Below are positions 26,364 to 35,152 of a stretch of DNA of 64,000 nucleotides, piece by piece. Every line of letters starts with the position of its first letter. The stretch's first letter is position 1. The position numbers and the translations under genes were made by a program. Below the pieces are notes generated by a model, which worked only from the letters and a program-made list of their open reading frames with translations, ran no database searches and was not told the DNA's origin. Origin of the DNA: JBCAXA01 sp038749025 (GTDB taxonomy: Bacteria; Pseudomonadota; Gammaproteobacteria; Steroidobacterales; Woeseiaceae); NCBI GenBank assembly GCA_038749025.1, contig JBCDIL010000017.1, forward strand, positions 9,954 to 73,953, given 5' to 3'.

Positions 26364-26992
26364 GAGCGCTTCGACTCCAAGAAATCGATCAGCTGTTCCC
26401 ACTGCTGCCAGTCGGGCCAAGCGAGGTACTCGGGAAGCTCATGAATGCCAAGGCCGCGGCTGTAGGCACGCACGTAATTCTGCGCTTCGCGTAACCACGA
26501 TACATACGGCACTTTCAGCTTCTGCATGTATTCGTCGAGATCATCGGCGATCTTGGTGTTATCGCGGACCCGATTCGCCATGACCGCCACTTTGCATTTC
26601 TTGGTTTGCACGCGGTGAGTCGACTTCAGCACATCGATGAATTTCGACGTGGCATCCATGTCGATGGGCGAGGGCAAAACCGGCACCAATATCGTATCGG
26701 CGTGATTGACGAGCTGCGTGAGCTCGCTGCCGACAGTGCGTGCTGGCGCATCCATGACACACAACTCAATGCTGCGCGATAGATGCTTCAACCCGTCTTT
26801 GACGGCATCAATACCGGCGATCGTCGGCCGGTTATCAGGCCGTCGCGATAGCCAGTTGAGGCTGGAGTGTTGGGGATCGTAGTCAGCCAAGGCGACTTTT
26901 TTGCCTTCACGGGCGTAGTACGCAGCGATGTTGGTCGCGATGGTACTCTTGCCGCTTCCCCCCTTGGCATTCATAACCATGATGTGCCGCAT
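26354..26992 (-). CDS. Orphan ParA-family ATPase
   Basis: A 212-residue ParA/MinD-type ATPase with the deviant Walker A KGGSGKST (10-17), switch I-like DYDPQHSS, and VMDAPARTVGSELTQLV, where the usual DxPP switch reads DAPA. The body (DTILVPVLPSPIDMDATSKF, KCKVAVMANRVRDNTKI) is typical. No parB or parS-like partner is adjacent. Such orphans position chromosomes, chemoreceptor clusters or other cargo at the nucleoid or membrane; the cargo here is unknown. ATG 26992 faces dapF across a 139-base gap that holds a hairpin. Confidence 0.9.
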   Translation of the reverse strand: MRHIMVMNAKGGSGKSTIATNIAAYYAREGKKVALADYDPQHSSLNWLSRRPDNRPTIAGIDAVKDGLKHLSRSIELCVMDAPARTVGSELTQLVNHADTILVPVLPSPIDMDATSKFIDVLKSTHRVQTKKCKVAVMANRVRDNTKIADDLDEYMQKLKVPYVSWLREAQNYVRAYSRGLGIHELPEYLAWPDWQQWEQLIDFLESKRSQP

Positions 26993-27044
26993 CGATCTTT
27001 CCTGTTCTATTTGTTGAGTCGATGTGTCTGTTGTTTATGTAAAG

Positions 27045-27074
27045 TACCGTCGGCGGACAGAAATGTCTACGGTA
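27045..27074 (+). repeat. Imperfect hairpin with GNRA tetraloop in the parA-dapF gap
   Basis: TACCGT pairs with ACGGTA and, inside a 4-base bulge, GGACA pairs with TGTCT (one G-T wobble) around a GAAA loop. GAAA is a GNRA tetraloop when read on the plus strand, so an RNA structure in the dapF leader is more likely than one in the parA transcript. No gene is seen in the rest of the gap. Confidence 0.4.
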
Positions 27075-27131
27075 GTGCGAACAGTGAATGCAATTGCCGA
27101 CAAACTAACGGTGCGTGAATCGCGAGAGTGA

Positions 27132-27956
27132 ATGGCAACCAACTTTTTAAAGATGCACGGTGCAGGCAACGACGTCGTTGTCATCATGGCGAACAGCGAT
27201 GACCCATTACCGGCGACAACGCGCGTTCGTGAACTAGCTCACCGGCGGACCGGCATCGGCTTCGATCAACTCATTTGGGTCACGCCGGAGGCGACACCGG
27301 GTATTGATGCGCACTACCGTATCTATAACGCCGATGGCAGCGAGGTTGAGCAATGCGGCAATGGAGCGCGTTGCCTTGCTCGCGCTTGGCACGACCATAC
27401 CGGTGCCGGCCCGCAGCTGACCTTCTCGAGTCCGGCCGGACCGATTGAGGCAGAAATCACCGGTAATGAGGTGGCGCTCAACATGGGGCCGCCGCGGCGG
27501 CCGGCGGCTGATCTACCCAGCGCCGCGAACGACCCGTCACCGTTAGCCTCGATTGAGGCGCTCGGCCAAGCCTGGCCATTGTGGCTGGTATCCATGGGCA
27601 ATCCGCACGCGGTCTTATTGGTTGACGATGTCAGGACGGCGCCGGTCGCAGCACTCGGTCCGGCGCTGCAACAACACCCGGCGTTTCCAGCCGCCGTCAA
27701 TGTCGGTTTTCTTGCGGTGACCGCCCGCAATAAGGCGATGCTGCGCGTCTATGAACGTGGCAGCGGCGAAACACTGGCCTGCGGCAGCGGCGCGTGCGCG
27801 GCGGCTGTCGCGGGACGCTTAGCCGGGCATCTGGACGAGCGCGTAACGCTGACACTGCCAGGCGGGGATCTCGTGGTAAGCTGGCGCGGTCTGAACGACC
27901 CGGTCTGGCTTCGCGGACCGGCCGATTACGCTTATCACGGAACCCTCGACTTATGA
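27132..27956 (+). CDS. dapF: Diaminopimelate epimerase
   Basis: Converts LL- to meso-diaminopimelate for lysine and peptidoglycan synthesis. The two catalytic cysteines are present: Cys75 in EQCGNGARC and Cys217 in LACGSGACAA. The N-terminus FLKMHGAGNDVVVI and the GFDQLIWV strand are typical, and the length of 274 is exact for the family. ATG 27132 is used. The stop overlaps the DUF484 gene start as ATGA. Confidence 0.97.
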   Translation: MATNFLKMHGAGNDVVVIMANSDDPLPATTRVRELAHRRTGIGFDQLIWVTPEATPGIDAHYRIYNADGSEVEQCGNGARCLARAWHDHTGAGPQLTFSSPAGPIEAEITGNEVALNMGPPRRPAADLPSAANDPSPLASIEALGQAWPLWLVSMGNPHAVLLVDDVRTAPVAALGPALQQHPAFPAAVNVGFLAVTARNKAMLRVYERGSGETLACGSGACAAAVAGRLAGHLDERVTLTLPGGDLVVSWRGLNDPVWLRGPADYAYHGTLDL

Positions 27957-28672
27957 GCAGCACTCAACGGCAAAGCGTCGCGAACGAAAATGCCGTGGAT
28001 GCCACTAGCGTTGCCGAGTATCTGCGCCAGCATCCCGACTTTTTCGAACAAAACCGGTCGTTGTTGAATTCGCTGACCCTGCCGCACGGCGGTGGCGGCG
28101 GTACCGTTTCATTGGTCGAGCGACAGGTCGCTACGCTCCGGCAAAAAAACCTGAAGTTGGATCAGCGCCTGCGCGAACTGGTTGGGATCGCCCAGCAAAA
28201 CGACAAATTGTCGGTCAAGATCCATGCGCTAACGGTTGATCTGGTGGCCAGTAACGGCGCTGATGCGATCGTCGCTCGGTTGGAAGAGCATTTACGGACC
28301 GCGTTTGCTGCTGAATATGCTGTCTTGGTCGTCTTTGCCGACGGGCCACTGGCCGATGTGGGCCTCAGCAAACGCCGCTTTGTACGCCCACTGCCATCAG
28401 ATGGCGAGACGCTGGCGCCGTTTCGGACATTCCTAGACAGCAAACGGACCCGCTGCGGACAGATTCGCGACGCGCAGTGCACCGCGTTGTTCGGCGAAGA
28501 TGGCGACGATATTGGCTCGGCGGCCTTGGTACCGCTCGGTACCGACCCATTGCTCGGGTTCCTGGCGATCGGCAACCGCGATCGCAATCATTTCAACCCG
28601 GCCATCAGCACCGAGTTTTTAACCCGCCTCGGCCAGATACTGAGCGCCACACTGCATCGCTCGGCCGGCTAA
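27953..28672 (+). CDS. DUF484 (GAF-like) family protein
   Basis: A 239-residue cytoplasmic protein. The N-terminal VAEYLRQHPDFFEQNRSLLNSLTLPH is the DUF484 hallmark, followed by a short coiled coil (VATLRQKNLKLDQRLRELVGIAQQND) and a GAF-like domain ending FLAIGNRDRNHFNPAISTEFLTRLGQIL. The family always lies between dapF and xerC in gammaproteobacteria, as here; its function is unknown. ATG 27953 overlaps the dapF stop; the frame is open upstream inside dapF, but that part is a shadow. Confidence 0.9.
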   Translation: MSSTQRQSVANENAVDATSVAEYLRQHPDFFEQNRSLLNSLTLPHGGGGGTVSLVERQVATLRQKNLKLDQRLRELVGIAQQNDKLSVKIHALTVDLVASNGADAIVARLEEHLRTAFAAEYAVLVVFADGPLADVGLSKRRFVRPLPSDGETLAPFRTFLDSKRTRCGQIRDAQCTALFGEDGDDIGSAALVPLGTDPLLGFLAIGNRDRNHFNPAISTEFLTRLGQILSATLHRSAG

Positions 28673-28674
28673 TC

Positions 28675-29586
28675 GTGGCCAAGACGCCGCTGCCCGACCC
28701 GGTTAGCGCGTTTCTCGAGCATCTTCGCAGTGAGCGGCGCTGCGCCGCGCACACACTGCGTAACTACGAACTCGACCTGCAGCGGTTTTGCCGTTGGGTC
28801 GACGCCGAATCGTTGCACTTATTGCACGGCGTCGATGAAACCGCCGTACGTCGGTTTGCCGCGGCCGAGCATCGCCGCGGGCTGGCACCCCGATCCATTC
28901 AGCGCCGGCTATCGGCTGTCCGTGCCTTGTATCGGTTCCTCGGTCGCGAGCAACAGGTCGATGCCAACCCCGCGAGCAGCATCCAAGCACCCAAAGCGGC
29001 GAAGCGCTTGCCGGCAACACTCGATGCGGACCAACTGACACGGTTACTGCAACTACCGGGCGACAGCCCGCTGGTACGCCGTGATCGGGCCATGTTTGAG
29101 CTTCTCTACTCATCTGGCCTGCGTCTCGACGAACTGGTCACACTCGATCTTGGGGACCTCGACATCAGCGACGCGACAGTTCAGGTCCTAGGTAAAGGCA
29201 GTAAAGAGCGAATCGTGCCGGTCGGTCGATTTGCACTGGCCGCTTACGGTGATTGGCTGGCGGTGCGCGGCGAACTCGCTGATCGCGAGACGCCAGCGGT
29301 CTTTGTCAGTCAGCGGGGCCGGCGCATTAGCCACCGCAGTGTCCAAGCTCGGCTCGACTACTGGGCGCGCCGACAGGGGATCGAACAACGGGTCCATCCG
29401 CACTTGTTACGCCACTCGTTCGCCACTCACGTTCTCGAGTCTAGCCATGATCTGCGCGGCGTTCAGGAACTCCTGGGGCACGCCGATATCGGGACTACGC
29501 AGGTCTACACACACCTTGATTTCCAGCATTTGGCCCAGATATACGACGCTACGCACCCGCGTGCGAAGACCCGCAAGCGGCAATAA
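28675..29586 (+). CDS. xerC: Site-specific tyrosine recombinase XerC
   Basis: With XerD it resolves chromosome dimers at dif. The N-terminal SAM-like core-binding domain (VSAFLEHLRSERRCAAHTLRNYELDLQRF) leads into the catalytic domain with all active residues: Arg150 (SSGLRLDELV), Lys174 (LGKGSKE), His243 and Arg246 (HLLRHSFATH), His269 (LGHADIGTT) and the nucleophile Tyr278 (QVYTHLD). Length of 303 is normal. GTG 28675 lies two bases after the DUF484 stop. Position after dapF-DUF484 supports XerC over XerD. Confidence 0.96.
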   Translation: MAKTPLPDPVSAFLEHLRSERRCAAHTLRNYELDLQRFCRWVDAESLHLLHGVDETAVRRFAAAEHRRGLAPRSIQRRLSAVRALYRFLGREQQVDANPASSIQAPKAAKRLPATLDADQLTRLLQLPGDSPLVRRDRAMFELLYSSGLRLDELVTLDLGDLDISDATVQVLGKGSKERIVPVGRFALAAYGDWLAVRGELADRETPAVFVSQRGRRISHRSVQARLDYWARRQGIEQRVHPHLLRHSFATHVLESSHDLRGVQELLGHADIGTTQVYTHLDFQHLAQIYDATHPRAKTRKRQ

Positions 29587-29600
29587 ATCGAGGCGTTTGG

Positions 29601-30137
29601 ATGGATCAGTTTCACGGCACCACGATCGTGTCGTACCGACGTGACGGTACCGTCGCCATTGGCGGCGATGGCCAAGTGTCGCTCGGCAACACCGTCATGA
29701 AAGGCAATGCCCGCAAAGTGCGGCGCTTGCACGAGGGCCGCGTGCTCGCCGGTTTCGCCGGTGGCACGGCGGATGCTTTCACCTTGTTCGAGTATTTCGA
29801 GCGCAAGCTTGAGCAATACGGCAATCTCACCCGCGCGGCGATCGAACTCGCCAAGGATTGGCGCACCGACCGAGTCCTGCGTCGGCTCGAAGCATTGCTG
29901 GCGGTCGCCGACCACGAAAGCTCGTTGATCATCTCAGGCAACGGTGACGTGATCGAGCCCGAAGACAACCTAATGGCCATCGGCTCAGGCGGCTCCTACG
30001 CCCAAGCGGCGGCGCGGGCGCTAGCGGACAATACGGCGCTTAGTGCCAGCGAGATCGTCGAGAAATCGCTCACTATCGCCGCCGATATTTGCGTTTTCAC
30101 GAACCGCAACATCATCGTCGAAACGCTAACTAACTAA
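29601..30137 (+). CDS. hslV: ATP-dependent protease subunit HslV
   Basis: The proteasome-like peptidase half of HslUV (ClpQY). The N-terminus MDQFHGTTIVSYRRDG indicates removal of the first residues so that a Thr of the TT pair (Thr7) becomes the nucleophile. GGDGQVSLGNTVMKGNARKVRRL and GFAGGTADAFTLFEYFE are characteristic. GAGG lies eight bases before ATG 29601. It is followed by hslU after a 46-base gap with a hairpin. Heat-shock control is usual for this operon, but I could not find a convincing sigma-32 promoter. Confidence 0.97.
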   Translation: MDQFHGTTIVSYRRDGTVAIGGDGQVSLGNTVMKGNARKVRRLHEGRVLAGFAGGTADAFTLFEYFERKLEQYGNLTRAAIELAKDWRTDRVLRRLEALLAVADHESSLIISGNGDVIEPEDNLMAIGSGGSYAQAAARALADNTALSASEIVEKSLTIAADICVFTNRNIIVETLTN

Positions 30138-30142
30138 GACTC

Positions 30143-30163
30143 CGGTAGCACGTGACGCTACCG
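30143..30163 (+). repeat. Hairpin between hslV and hslU
   Basis: CGGTAGC and GCTACCG form a perfect 7-base-pair stem with a 7-base loop in the hslV-hslU gap. No T run follows. It may protect the hslV mRNA end or tune the ratio of the two subunits. Confidence 0.45.
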
Positions 30164-30183
30164 CTGCATTGATTGAGACGACC

Positions 30184-31518
30184 ATGTCGCAAATGACTCC
30201 CCGTGAAATCGTCCAAGAATTGGACAAACACATCGTTGGCCAGACTTCGGCCAAGCGCTCAGTGGCTATCGCGCTACGCAACCGCTGGCGGCGCGTACAA
30301 ATCGATGAACCGATGCGCAGCGAGATAACCCCGAAGAACATTCTGATGATCGGGCCGACCGGTGTTGGCAAGACCGAGATCGCTCGACGCTTGGCTCGAC
30401 TTGCGCGTGCTCCGTTTATCAAGATTGAAGCCACCAAGTTCACCGAGGTCGGTTACGTTGGCCGAGAAGTCGACTCGATCATTCGCGACCTGACCGATGT
30501 CGCGATAAAAGAAACGCGAGAATTCGAGATGGCGAAGGTTCGCCACCGTGCCGAGGATGCAGCGGAAGAACGGGTTCTCGATGCGTTGCTACCTGGATCA
30601 AGCCGACAGGTTGGTTTCTCGAGCGATGCCCCGGACACCGGCAACGACACACGCCAGAAATTTCGCAAAATGCTTCGCGAAGGCAAACTCGACAACAAAG
30701 AGATCGATGTCGAGGTGCAGAACCTGCCGGTCGGTGTTGAGATAATGGCCCCGCCCGGACTCGAGGAGATGACGAGTCAACTAAAAAGTATGTTCCAAAA
30801 CTTGGGTGGTGGACGGACGCGACAACGCAAGTTAAAAGTCGCCGACGCGCTCAAACTGCTGACTGACGAAGAAGCCGCCAACCTCGTCGATGAAGAGGAA
30901 CTAAAAGCACAAGCGCTGGAGGCCGTCGAACAACACGGCATCGTCTTTATCGATGAAATCGACAAAGTTGCGCGACGCAGCGACAAGATGGGCGCCGATG
31001 TGTCACGCGAGGGTGTCCAGCGCGACCTGCTACCGCTTGTCGAAGGCAGCACGATCAGCACCAAGTACGGGATGGTGAAAACCGACCACATTCTCTTTAT
31101 CGCGTCAGGAGCCTTCCATGTCGCCAAGCCATCAGACCTGATCCCAGAGCTGCAAGGTCGCTTTCCAATCCGGGTTGAACTGGACTCGTTGGAGAGTGCC
31201 GATTTTGTCCGAATCTTGACCGAGCCTGACGCATCGCTGACTCGCCAATACGCCGCACTGCTCGCAACGGAAGGCGTCACCGTCGAGTTCACCGACGATG
31301 GGGTGAAGCGGATAGCCGATGTCGCTGCCGACGTAAACGAAAACACCGAAAACATCGGCGCACGTCGCCTGCATACGGTCATGGAACGCTTGCTCGATAC
31401 CGTCTCGTTCGAAGCCGCCGATAAAAGTGGAGCAGCGGTGACGGTCGACAAGAACTACGTCGATGACCACTTGGGCGAGTTGGTCAGTAACGAGGACCTC
31501 AGTCGGTACATCCTGTGA
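30184..31518 (+). CDS. hslU: HslU unfoldase ATPase
   Basis: A hexameric AAA+ ATPase (444 residues) that unfolds substrates and feeds them to HslV. The Walker A motif is GPTGVGKTEIARR, the pore loop is EVGYVGREVDS, the I-domain spans roughly 110-240, Walker B is VFIDEIDKVA, and sensor/Arg-finger elements are in QGRFPIRVEL and IGARRLHTVMERLL. The C-terminus EDLSRYIL is the tail that inserts into HslV. ATG 30184 gives the standard N-terminus (MSQMTPREIVQELDKHIVGQ); a TTG at 30169 is less likely. Its stop overlaps slyX. Confidence 0.97.
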   Translation: MSQMTPREIVQELDKHIVGQTSAKRSVAIALRNRWRRVQIDEPMRSEITPKNILMIGPTGVGKTEIARRLARLARAPFIKIEATKFTEVGYVGREVDSIIRDLTDVAIKETREFEMAKVRHRAEDAAEERVLDALLPGSSRQVGFSSDAPDTGNDTRQKFRKMLREGKLDNKEIDVEVQNLPVGVEIMAPPGLEEMTSQLKSMFQNLGGGRTRQRKLKVADALKLLTDEEAANLVDEEELKAQALEAVEQHGIVFIDEIDKVARRSDKMGADVSREGVQRDLLPLVEGSTISTKYGMVKTDHILFIASGAFHVAKPSDLIPELQGRFPIRVELDSLESADFVRILTEPDASLTRQYAALLATEGVTVEFTDDGVKRIADVAADVNENTENIGARRLHTVMERLLDTVSFEAADKSGAAVTVDKNYVDDHLGELVSNEDLSRYIL

Positions 31519-31718
31519 ACGACGTCGACCGTCTGACCGCCACCGAAACCAAACTGGCGTACCTCGAAGACGCTGTCGATACGTTGAGCGATGTCGTGAT
31601 CAAGCAACGCGAGATGCTCGACTCGCTACTGCGCCAGCTCACGGAGTTAAGTGATCGCCTCGATGCCGCCGGTGCCGGTACCGACCCGAACGGCGACGAA
31701 CGCCCACCGCATTATTGA
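31515..31718 (+). CDS. slyX: SlyX family protein
   Basis: A 67-residue coiled-coil protein (TATETKLAYLEDAVDTLSDVVIKQREMLDSLLRQL) ending in the conserved ERPPHY-type tail. SlyX function is not defined. GTG 31515 overlaps the hslU stop by 4 bases, so it is coupled to hslU. Confidence 0.9.
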   Translation: MNDVDRLTATETKLAYLEDAVDTLSDVVIKQREMLDSLLRQLTELSDRLDAAGAGTDPNGDERPPHY

Positions 31719-31740
31719 GGCCTTGAATCGCTCGCCGGAC

Positions 31741-32127
31741 ATGGCCGACCCGCCGCAGAGCCTGACACTAAAGCGTGGCTCGCGTGTTCTGGTGGTCGAT
31801 TTCGGTGCCGAGCGCCGCTACGAATTGCCTTTCGAGCTGCTGCGTGTGCTGTCACCGTCAGCCGAGGTGCGCGGTCATGGCCCCGGCCAGGAAACGTTGC
31901 CGGTCGGTAAGGAAGACGTCAGCATCGTTCGTATTGAACCGGTCGGCCACTATGCAGTTCGACTGGTATTCGACGACGGTCACAACACAGGCTTGTACAC
32001 ATGGGCCTATCTTGCGGAACTAGGTGCGACAAAGGCTGAGAAGTGGCAAGCCTACCTCGACCGCTTAGGTGCGGAAGGGTATGCTCGCAAGCCCTCAATT
32101 AGCGACGCTAGTGAGAGCAGCGAGTGA
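31741..32127 (+). CDS. DUF971 family protein
   Basis: A 128-residue cytoplasmic protein of the DUF971 family, the domain also found at the N-terminus of gamma-butyrobetaine hydroxylases. Core features are LTLKRGSRVLVVDFGAERRYELPFELLRVLSPSAEVRGHG, then VRLVFDDGHNTGLYTWAYL, both conserved. It is the stand-alone version often found near ubiE or hslU. No catalytic residues are identifiable. ATG 31741 gives the family N-terminus, 22 bases after slyX, and its stop overlaps ubiE. Confidence 0.9.
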   Translation: MADPPQSLTLKRGSRVLVVDFGAERRYELPFELLRVLSPSAEVRGHGPGQETLPVGKEDVSIVRIEPVGHYAVRLVFDDGHNTGLYTWAYLAELGATKAEKWQAYLDRLGAEGYARKPSISDASESSE

Positions 32128-32894
32128 GCGAGTCCCGCACCGACAAAGACAAGGCGAACACACATTTCGGCTACCAAACGGTTCCAACCGGCGAAAAAGC
32201 CAATTTGGTCCGCGGCGTTTTCGATTCAGTGGCCGATCGCTACGATGTTATGAACGACCTGATGTCGGGCGGTATTCATCGATTGTGGAAACGTTTCACG
32301 ATCGGCGAGGCGGCGGTTCGTGAGGGCTACCGCGTGCTCGATCTCGCTGGCGGTACCGGCGATCTAGCAGCAAGCTTTGCCAAGCGCTGTGGCAAATCAG
32401 GCCACATAGTTTTAGCTGACATCAACCATGCGATGCTTGCAGTCGGGCGCGATCGGTTGCTAGACGCCGGTCATATGGCAAACCTGTCGATCGTTCAAGC
32501 CGATGCCGAACACCTGCCCTTCGCCGATAAGCGTTTCGATGTCGTTACGATCGCGTTTGGTTTGCGGAACGTAACCAACAAAGCGGCGGCGCTTGCCGAG
32601 ATGCATCGCGTCCTCAAGCCTGGCGGCAAGTGTTTGATATTGGAATTCTCGCAGCCGCACGACGCGCTGCGCCCAGCGTACGATCTGTACTCGTTTAACG
32701 TTTTGCCCTGGCTCGGCCAACGGATCGCCGGCGACCCGGACAGCTATCGCTATCTCGCCGAATCCATCCGCATGCACCCCGATCAAGAAACGCTGCTGCA
32801 GATGCTCGGCGATGCGGGCTTTGAGCACAGCCGCTATCACAACCTAACCGGTGGCATCGCGGCGTTGCACGTCGGTTTCCGCTGCGCGGTTTAG
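32124..32894 (+). CDS. ubiE: Ubiquinone/menaquinone C-methyltransferase UbiE
   Basis: An SAM-dependent C-methyltransferase for the C2 methylation step in ubiquinone (and menaquinone where present) synthesis. SAM motif I is VLDLAGGTGDLAASF; later motifs are IVQADAEHLPFADKRFDVVTIAFGLRNVTNKAAAL and EMHRVLKPGGKCLILEFS. The N-terminal FGYQTVPTGEKANLVRGVFDSVADRYDVMNDLMS is diagnostic. GTG 32124 overlaps the DUF971 stop by 4 bases. It heads the ubiE-ubiJ-ubiB run. Confidence 0.97.
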   Translation: MSESRTDKDKANTHFGYQTVPTGEKANLVRGVFDSVADRYDVMNDLMSGGIHRLWKRFTIGEAAVREGYRVLDLAGGTGDLAASFAKRCGKSGHIVLADINHAMLAVGRDRLLDAGHMANLSIVQADAEHLPFADKRFDVVTIAFGLRNVTNKAAALAEMHRVLKPGGKCLILEFSQPHDALRPAYDLYSFNVLPWLGQRIAGDPDSYRYLAESIRMHPDQETLLQMLGDAGFEHSRYHNLTGGIAALHVGFRCAV

Positions 32895-32906
32895 CCAGCG
32901 ACGTCA

Positions 32907-33509
32907 ATGGCATTACTAGAGACATTGCTGTCGCCGGCATTGGCGCCGCTGAATCGGCAACTACGCCAAAGCGATGCTGCACTCGACTTGGCCAACCAGT
33001 TGGCAGGTCAGCAACTCGCTGTGCGCTTGCGCGATAGCGCGCTAGCGGTGGGACTGGCCATCGACCCAGACGGCCTGCGGCTCAGTGACGTCAGTGAACC
33101 GGATCTCATTATTGAGGGGTCGATTCCCGGGCTGTTGCGCTTGCTGGGGCCCGATTCGCGTGCGGCGATTCGTGACGGCAGCGTAACGGTGATCGGCGAC
33201 GTTGAAGTGGCCGGTCAAATCCAGGACCTACTCGCATTGGGTCGGCCCGACGTCGGCGACGAACTAAGCCGGCTGGTCGGCGATGATGCCGCGAGTGGCA
33301 TTGTCGATGCGGTAACAAGGCTCCGCGAATTCGGCCGGGAGCGGTTAAAAAACGTCGGCGAGCAACTCGCCGAGCGGGTCGCTGAACGCCAAGACCTGCC
33401 GCGCAGCGACGAGATGGCCGATTTCGTTGGCGACGTCCGCGCGTTGCGCGATCGCACAGCGCGGCTGGCGGCTTCGATCGAACAGCTGCAAAAACGCCGC
33501 GAGCGCTAA
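32907..33509 (+). CDS. ubiJ: Ubiquinone biosynthesis accessory factor UbiJ
   Basis: A 200-residue lipid-binding SCP2-domain protein that carries ubiquinone intermediates in the Ubi metabolon. The N-terminal half (LNRQLRQSDAALDLANQLAGQQLAVRLRDSALAVGLAIDPDGLRL) is the SCP2 fold and the C-terminal third is a helix/coiled coil that interacts with UbiK. The position between ubiE and ubiB is the standard one. ATG 32907 is 12 bases after ubiE. Confidence 0.92.
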   Translation: MALLETLLSPALAPLNRQLRQSDAALDLANQLAGQQLAVRLRDSALAVGLAIDPDGLRLSDVSEPDLIIEGSIPGLLRLLGPDSRAAIRDGSVTVIGDVEVAGQIQDLLALGRPDVGDELSRLVGDDAASGIVDAVTRLREFGRERLKNVGEQLAERVAERQDLPRSDEMADFVGDVRALRDRTARLAASIEQLQKRRER

Positions 33510-33512
33510 GTC

Positions 33513-35141
33513 ATGCTCAGTTTGCGCCAATTCCTGCGGCTGCTCAGCATTCAACGAACGCTGGTTCGCTACGGTCTCGACGAGTTCATCCCAACCGCTC
33601 GTTTCTTACGACCGTTGCGGTTTGCCTTCTACTTACTGCCGGGTAAGCGCCAATCGGATGCGCCGCGCGGTGAGCGTCTGCGATTAGCACTGGAAGAGCT
33701 TGGTCCGATATTCGTTAAGTTTGGGCAGGCCCTGTCGACCCGTCGCGATTTGTTGCCGCCCGATATTTCCGCCGAACTCGCGTTGTTGCAAGATCAGGTG
33801 CCGGCCTTCGATTCGGCAACGGCGGTCAATATTCTGCGCGAAGCCTGGGGGGCGGAACCGACCGATGTCCTGGCCGAATTCGACCCACAACCGCTGGCGG
33901 CCGCGTCAATCGCCCAAGTACACGCTGGCAAGCTCGGCGACGGCCGTGATGTTGTCGTCAAGCTGTTACGGCCGAACATGCGCGCGATGATCGAACGCGA
34001 TGTCGACTTGCTGCACGGCATGGCGTCACTCGCGCAACGCTATTGGCGTGAAGCTCCGCGCGTGCGTCCCATTGAGATCGTCGAGGAATACGAGAAAACG
34101 ATCCTCGATGAGTTGGATTTGATGCGCGAAGCGGCGAACGCCGCGCAGCTCAAGCGTAACTTTGATGGCTCCGATCTGCTGTACGTGCCCGAGGTCTACT
34201 TTGACCATTGCCGTCGCAATGTCATGGTCATGGAACGTATCTACGGTGTACCGATTAGCGATATCGAAACACTGAAACAGGCCGGAACGAACTTTCGGCG
34301 CTTAGCCGCCAACGGGGTTGAGATCTTTTTCACCCAGGTTTTCCGGCACAACTTCTTCCACGCCGATATGCACCCGGGCAATATTTTTGTGCAAATCGAT
34401 AACCCGGAGTTTCCGCGCTACGCCGCCGTCGACTTTGGGATTGTAGGCACACTCGATCCAATCGATCAGAACTATCTGGCCGGCAACTTCCTCGCTTTTT
34501 TTGATCGCGACTATTACCGGGTCGCCAAACTGCACGTCGACTCCGGTTGGGTTCCGCGCGATACCCGTGTTGACGAGCTGGAAGGTGCCGTGCGCACGGT
34601 TTGCGAACCGATCTTCAACAAGCCGCTATCAGAAATCAGTTTCGGTCAGGTGTTGCTGCGACTCTTCGAAACGGCGCGGCGCTTCAACATGAACGTCCAG
34701 CCGCAATTGATTCTGCTGCAGAAGACTTTGCTCAACATCGAGGGACTGGGGCGCGATCTGTACCCGGAGCTCGATTTGTGGGAGACCGCGCAGCCGATTC
34801 TGCGCGAGTGGATGACCGAGCGCCTTGGCGGCCGCGCCGCATTGCGAGAGCTGCGCAGTCAATGGCCCGATCTTCAGGAGGCACTGCGCGAAATGCCCGG
34901 CGTCGTCAAGCGCCTCGCCGATTCGAGCGAGAGCGGCCGCCTGAAATTGACCATGGAATCGGATGAGTTGACGGCGTTGCGCCGTGAATGGAACGAAAGC
35001 GCCCGTCGCCAACGGCAATTCAACCTAGGCATGATGAGCGCGGGTGGCGGTGTTGCGCTGCTGGCGTTAACCAGCTTCGCTTGGGTAGGCGGTGCAGTCG
35101 TTGCCGCCGGGGTCGTCGCCATGCTGTGGTCTAGCCGCTGA
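33513..35141 (+). CDS. ubiB: UbiB kinase-like ATPase
   Basis: An atypical protein-kinase-like ATPase of the ADCK/COQ8 family needed for ubiquinone synthesis. Diagnostic KxGQ is present (FVKFGQALSTRRDLLP), along with the Ala-rich loop AAASIAQVHAG replacing the normal kinase P-loop, the catalytic NFFHADMHPGNIF and metal-binding DFGIVG. Two C-terminal membrane helices anchor it (about 505-540, GMMSAGGGVALLALTSFAWVG...). Length of 542 is normal. It begins three bases after ubiJ and converges on a DUF2799 gene. Confidence 0.97.
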   Translation: MLSLRQFLRLLSIQRTLVRYGLDEFIPTARFLRPLRFAFYLLPGKRQSDAPRGERLRLALEELGPIFVKFGQALSTRRDLLPPDISAELALLQDQVPAFDSATAVNILREAWGAEPTDVLAEFDPQPLAAASIAQVHAGKLGDGRDVVVKLLRPNMRAMIERDVDLLHGMASLAQRYWREAPRVRPIEIVEEYEKTILDELDLMREAANAAQLKRNFDGSDLLYVPEVYFDHCRRNVMVMERIYGVPISDIETLKQAGTNFRRLAANGVEIFFTQVFRHNFFHADMHPGNIFVQIDNPEFPRYAAVDFGIVGTLDPIDQNYLAGNFLAFFDRDYYRVAKLHVDSGWVPRDTRVDELEGAVRTVCEPIFNKPLSEISFGQVLLRLFETARRFNMNVQPQLILLQKTLLNIEGLGRDLYPELDLWETAQPILREWMTERLGGRAALRELRSQWPDLQEALREMPGVVKRLADSSESGRLKLTMESDELTALRREWNESARRQRQFNLGMMSAGGGVALLALTSFAWVGGAVVAAGVVAMLWSSR

Positions 35142-35152
35142 GCCGACTTTAG

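Noticed and set aside
29515..29542. A sigma-32-like promoter for hslV (CTTGAT and CCCAGATAT, about 13 bases apart)
   Set aside because: It lies in the coding sequence around the xerC active Tyr, is only a partial match and could be chance.
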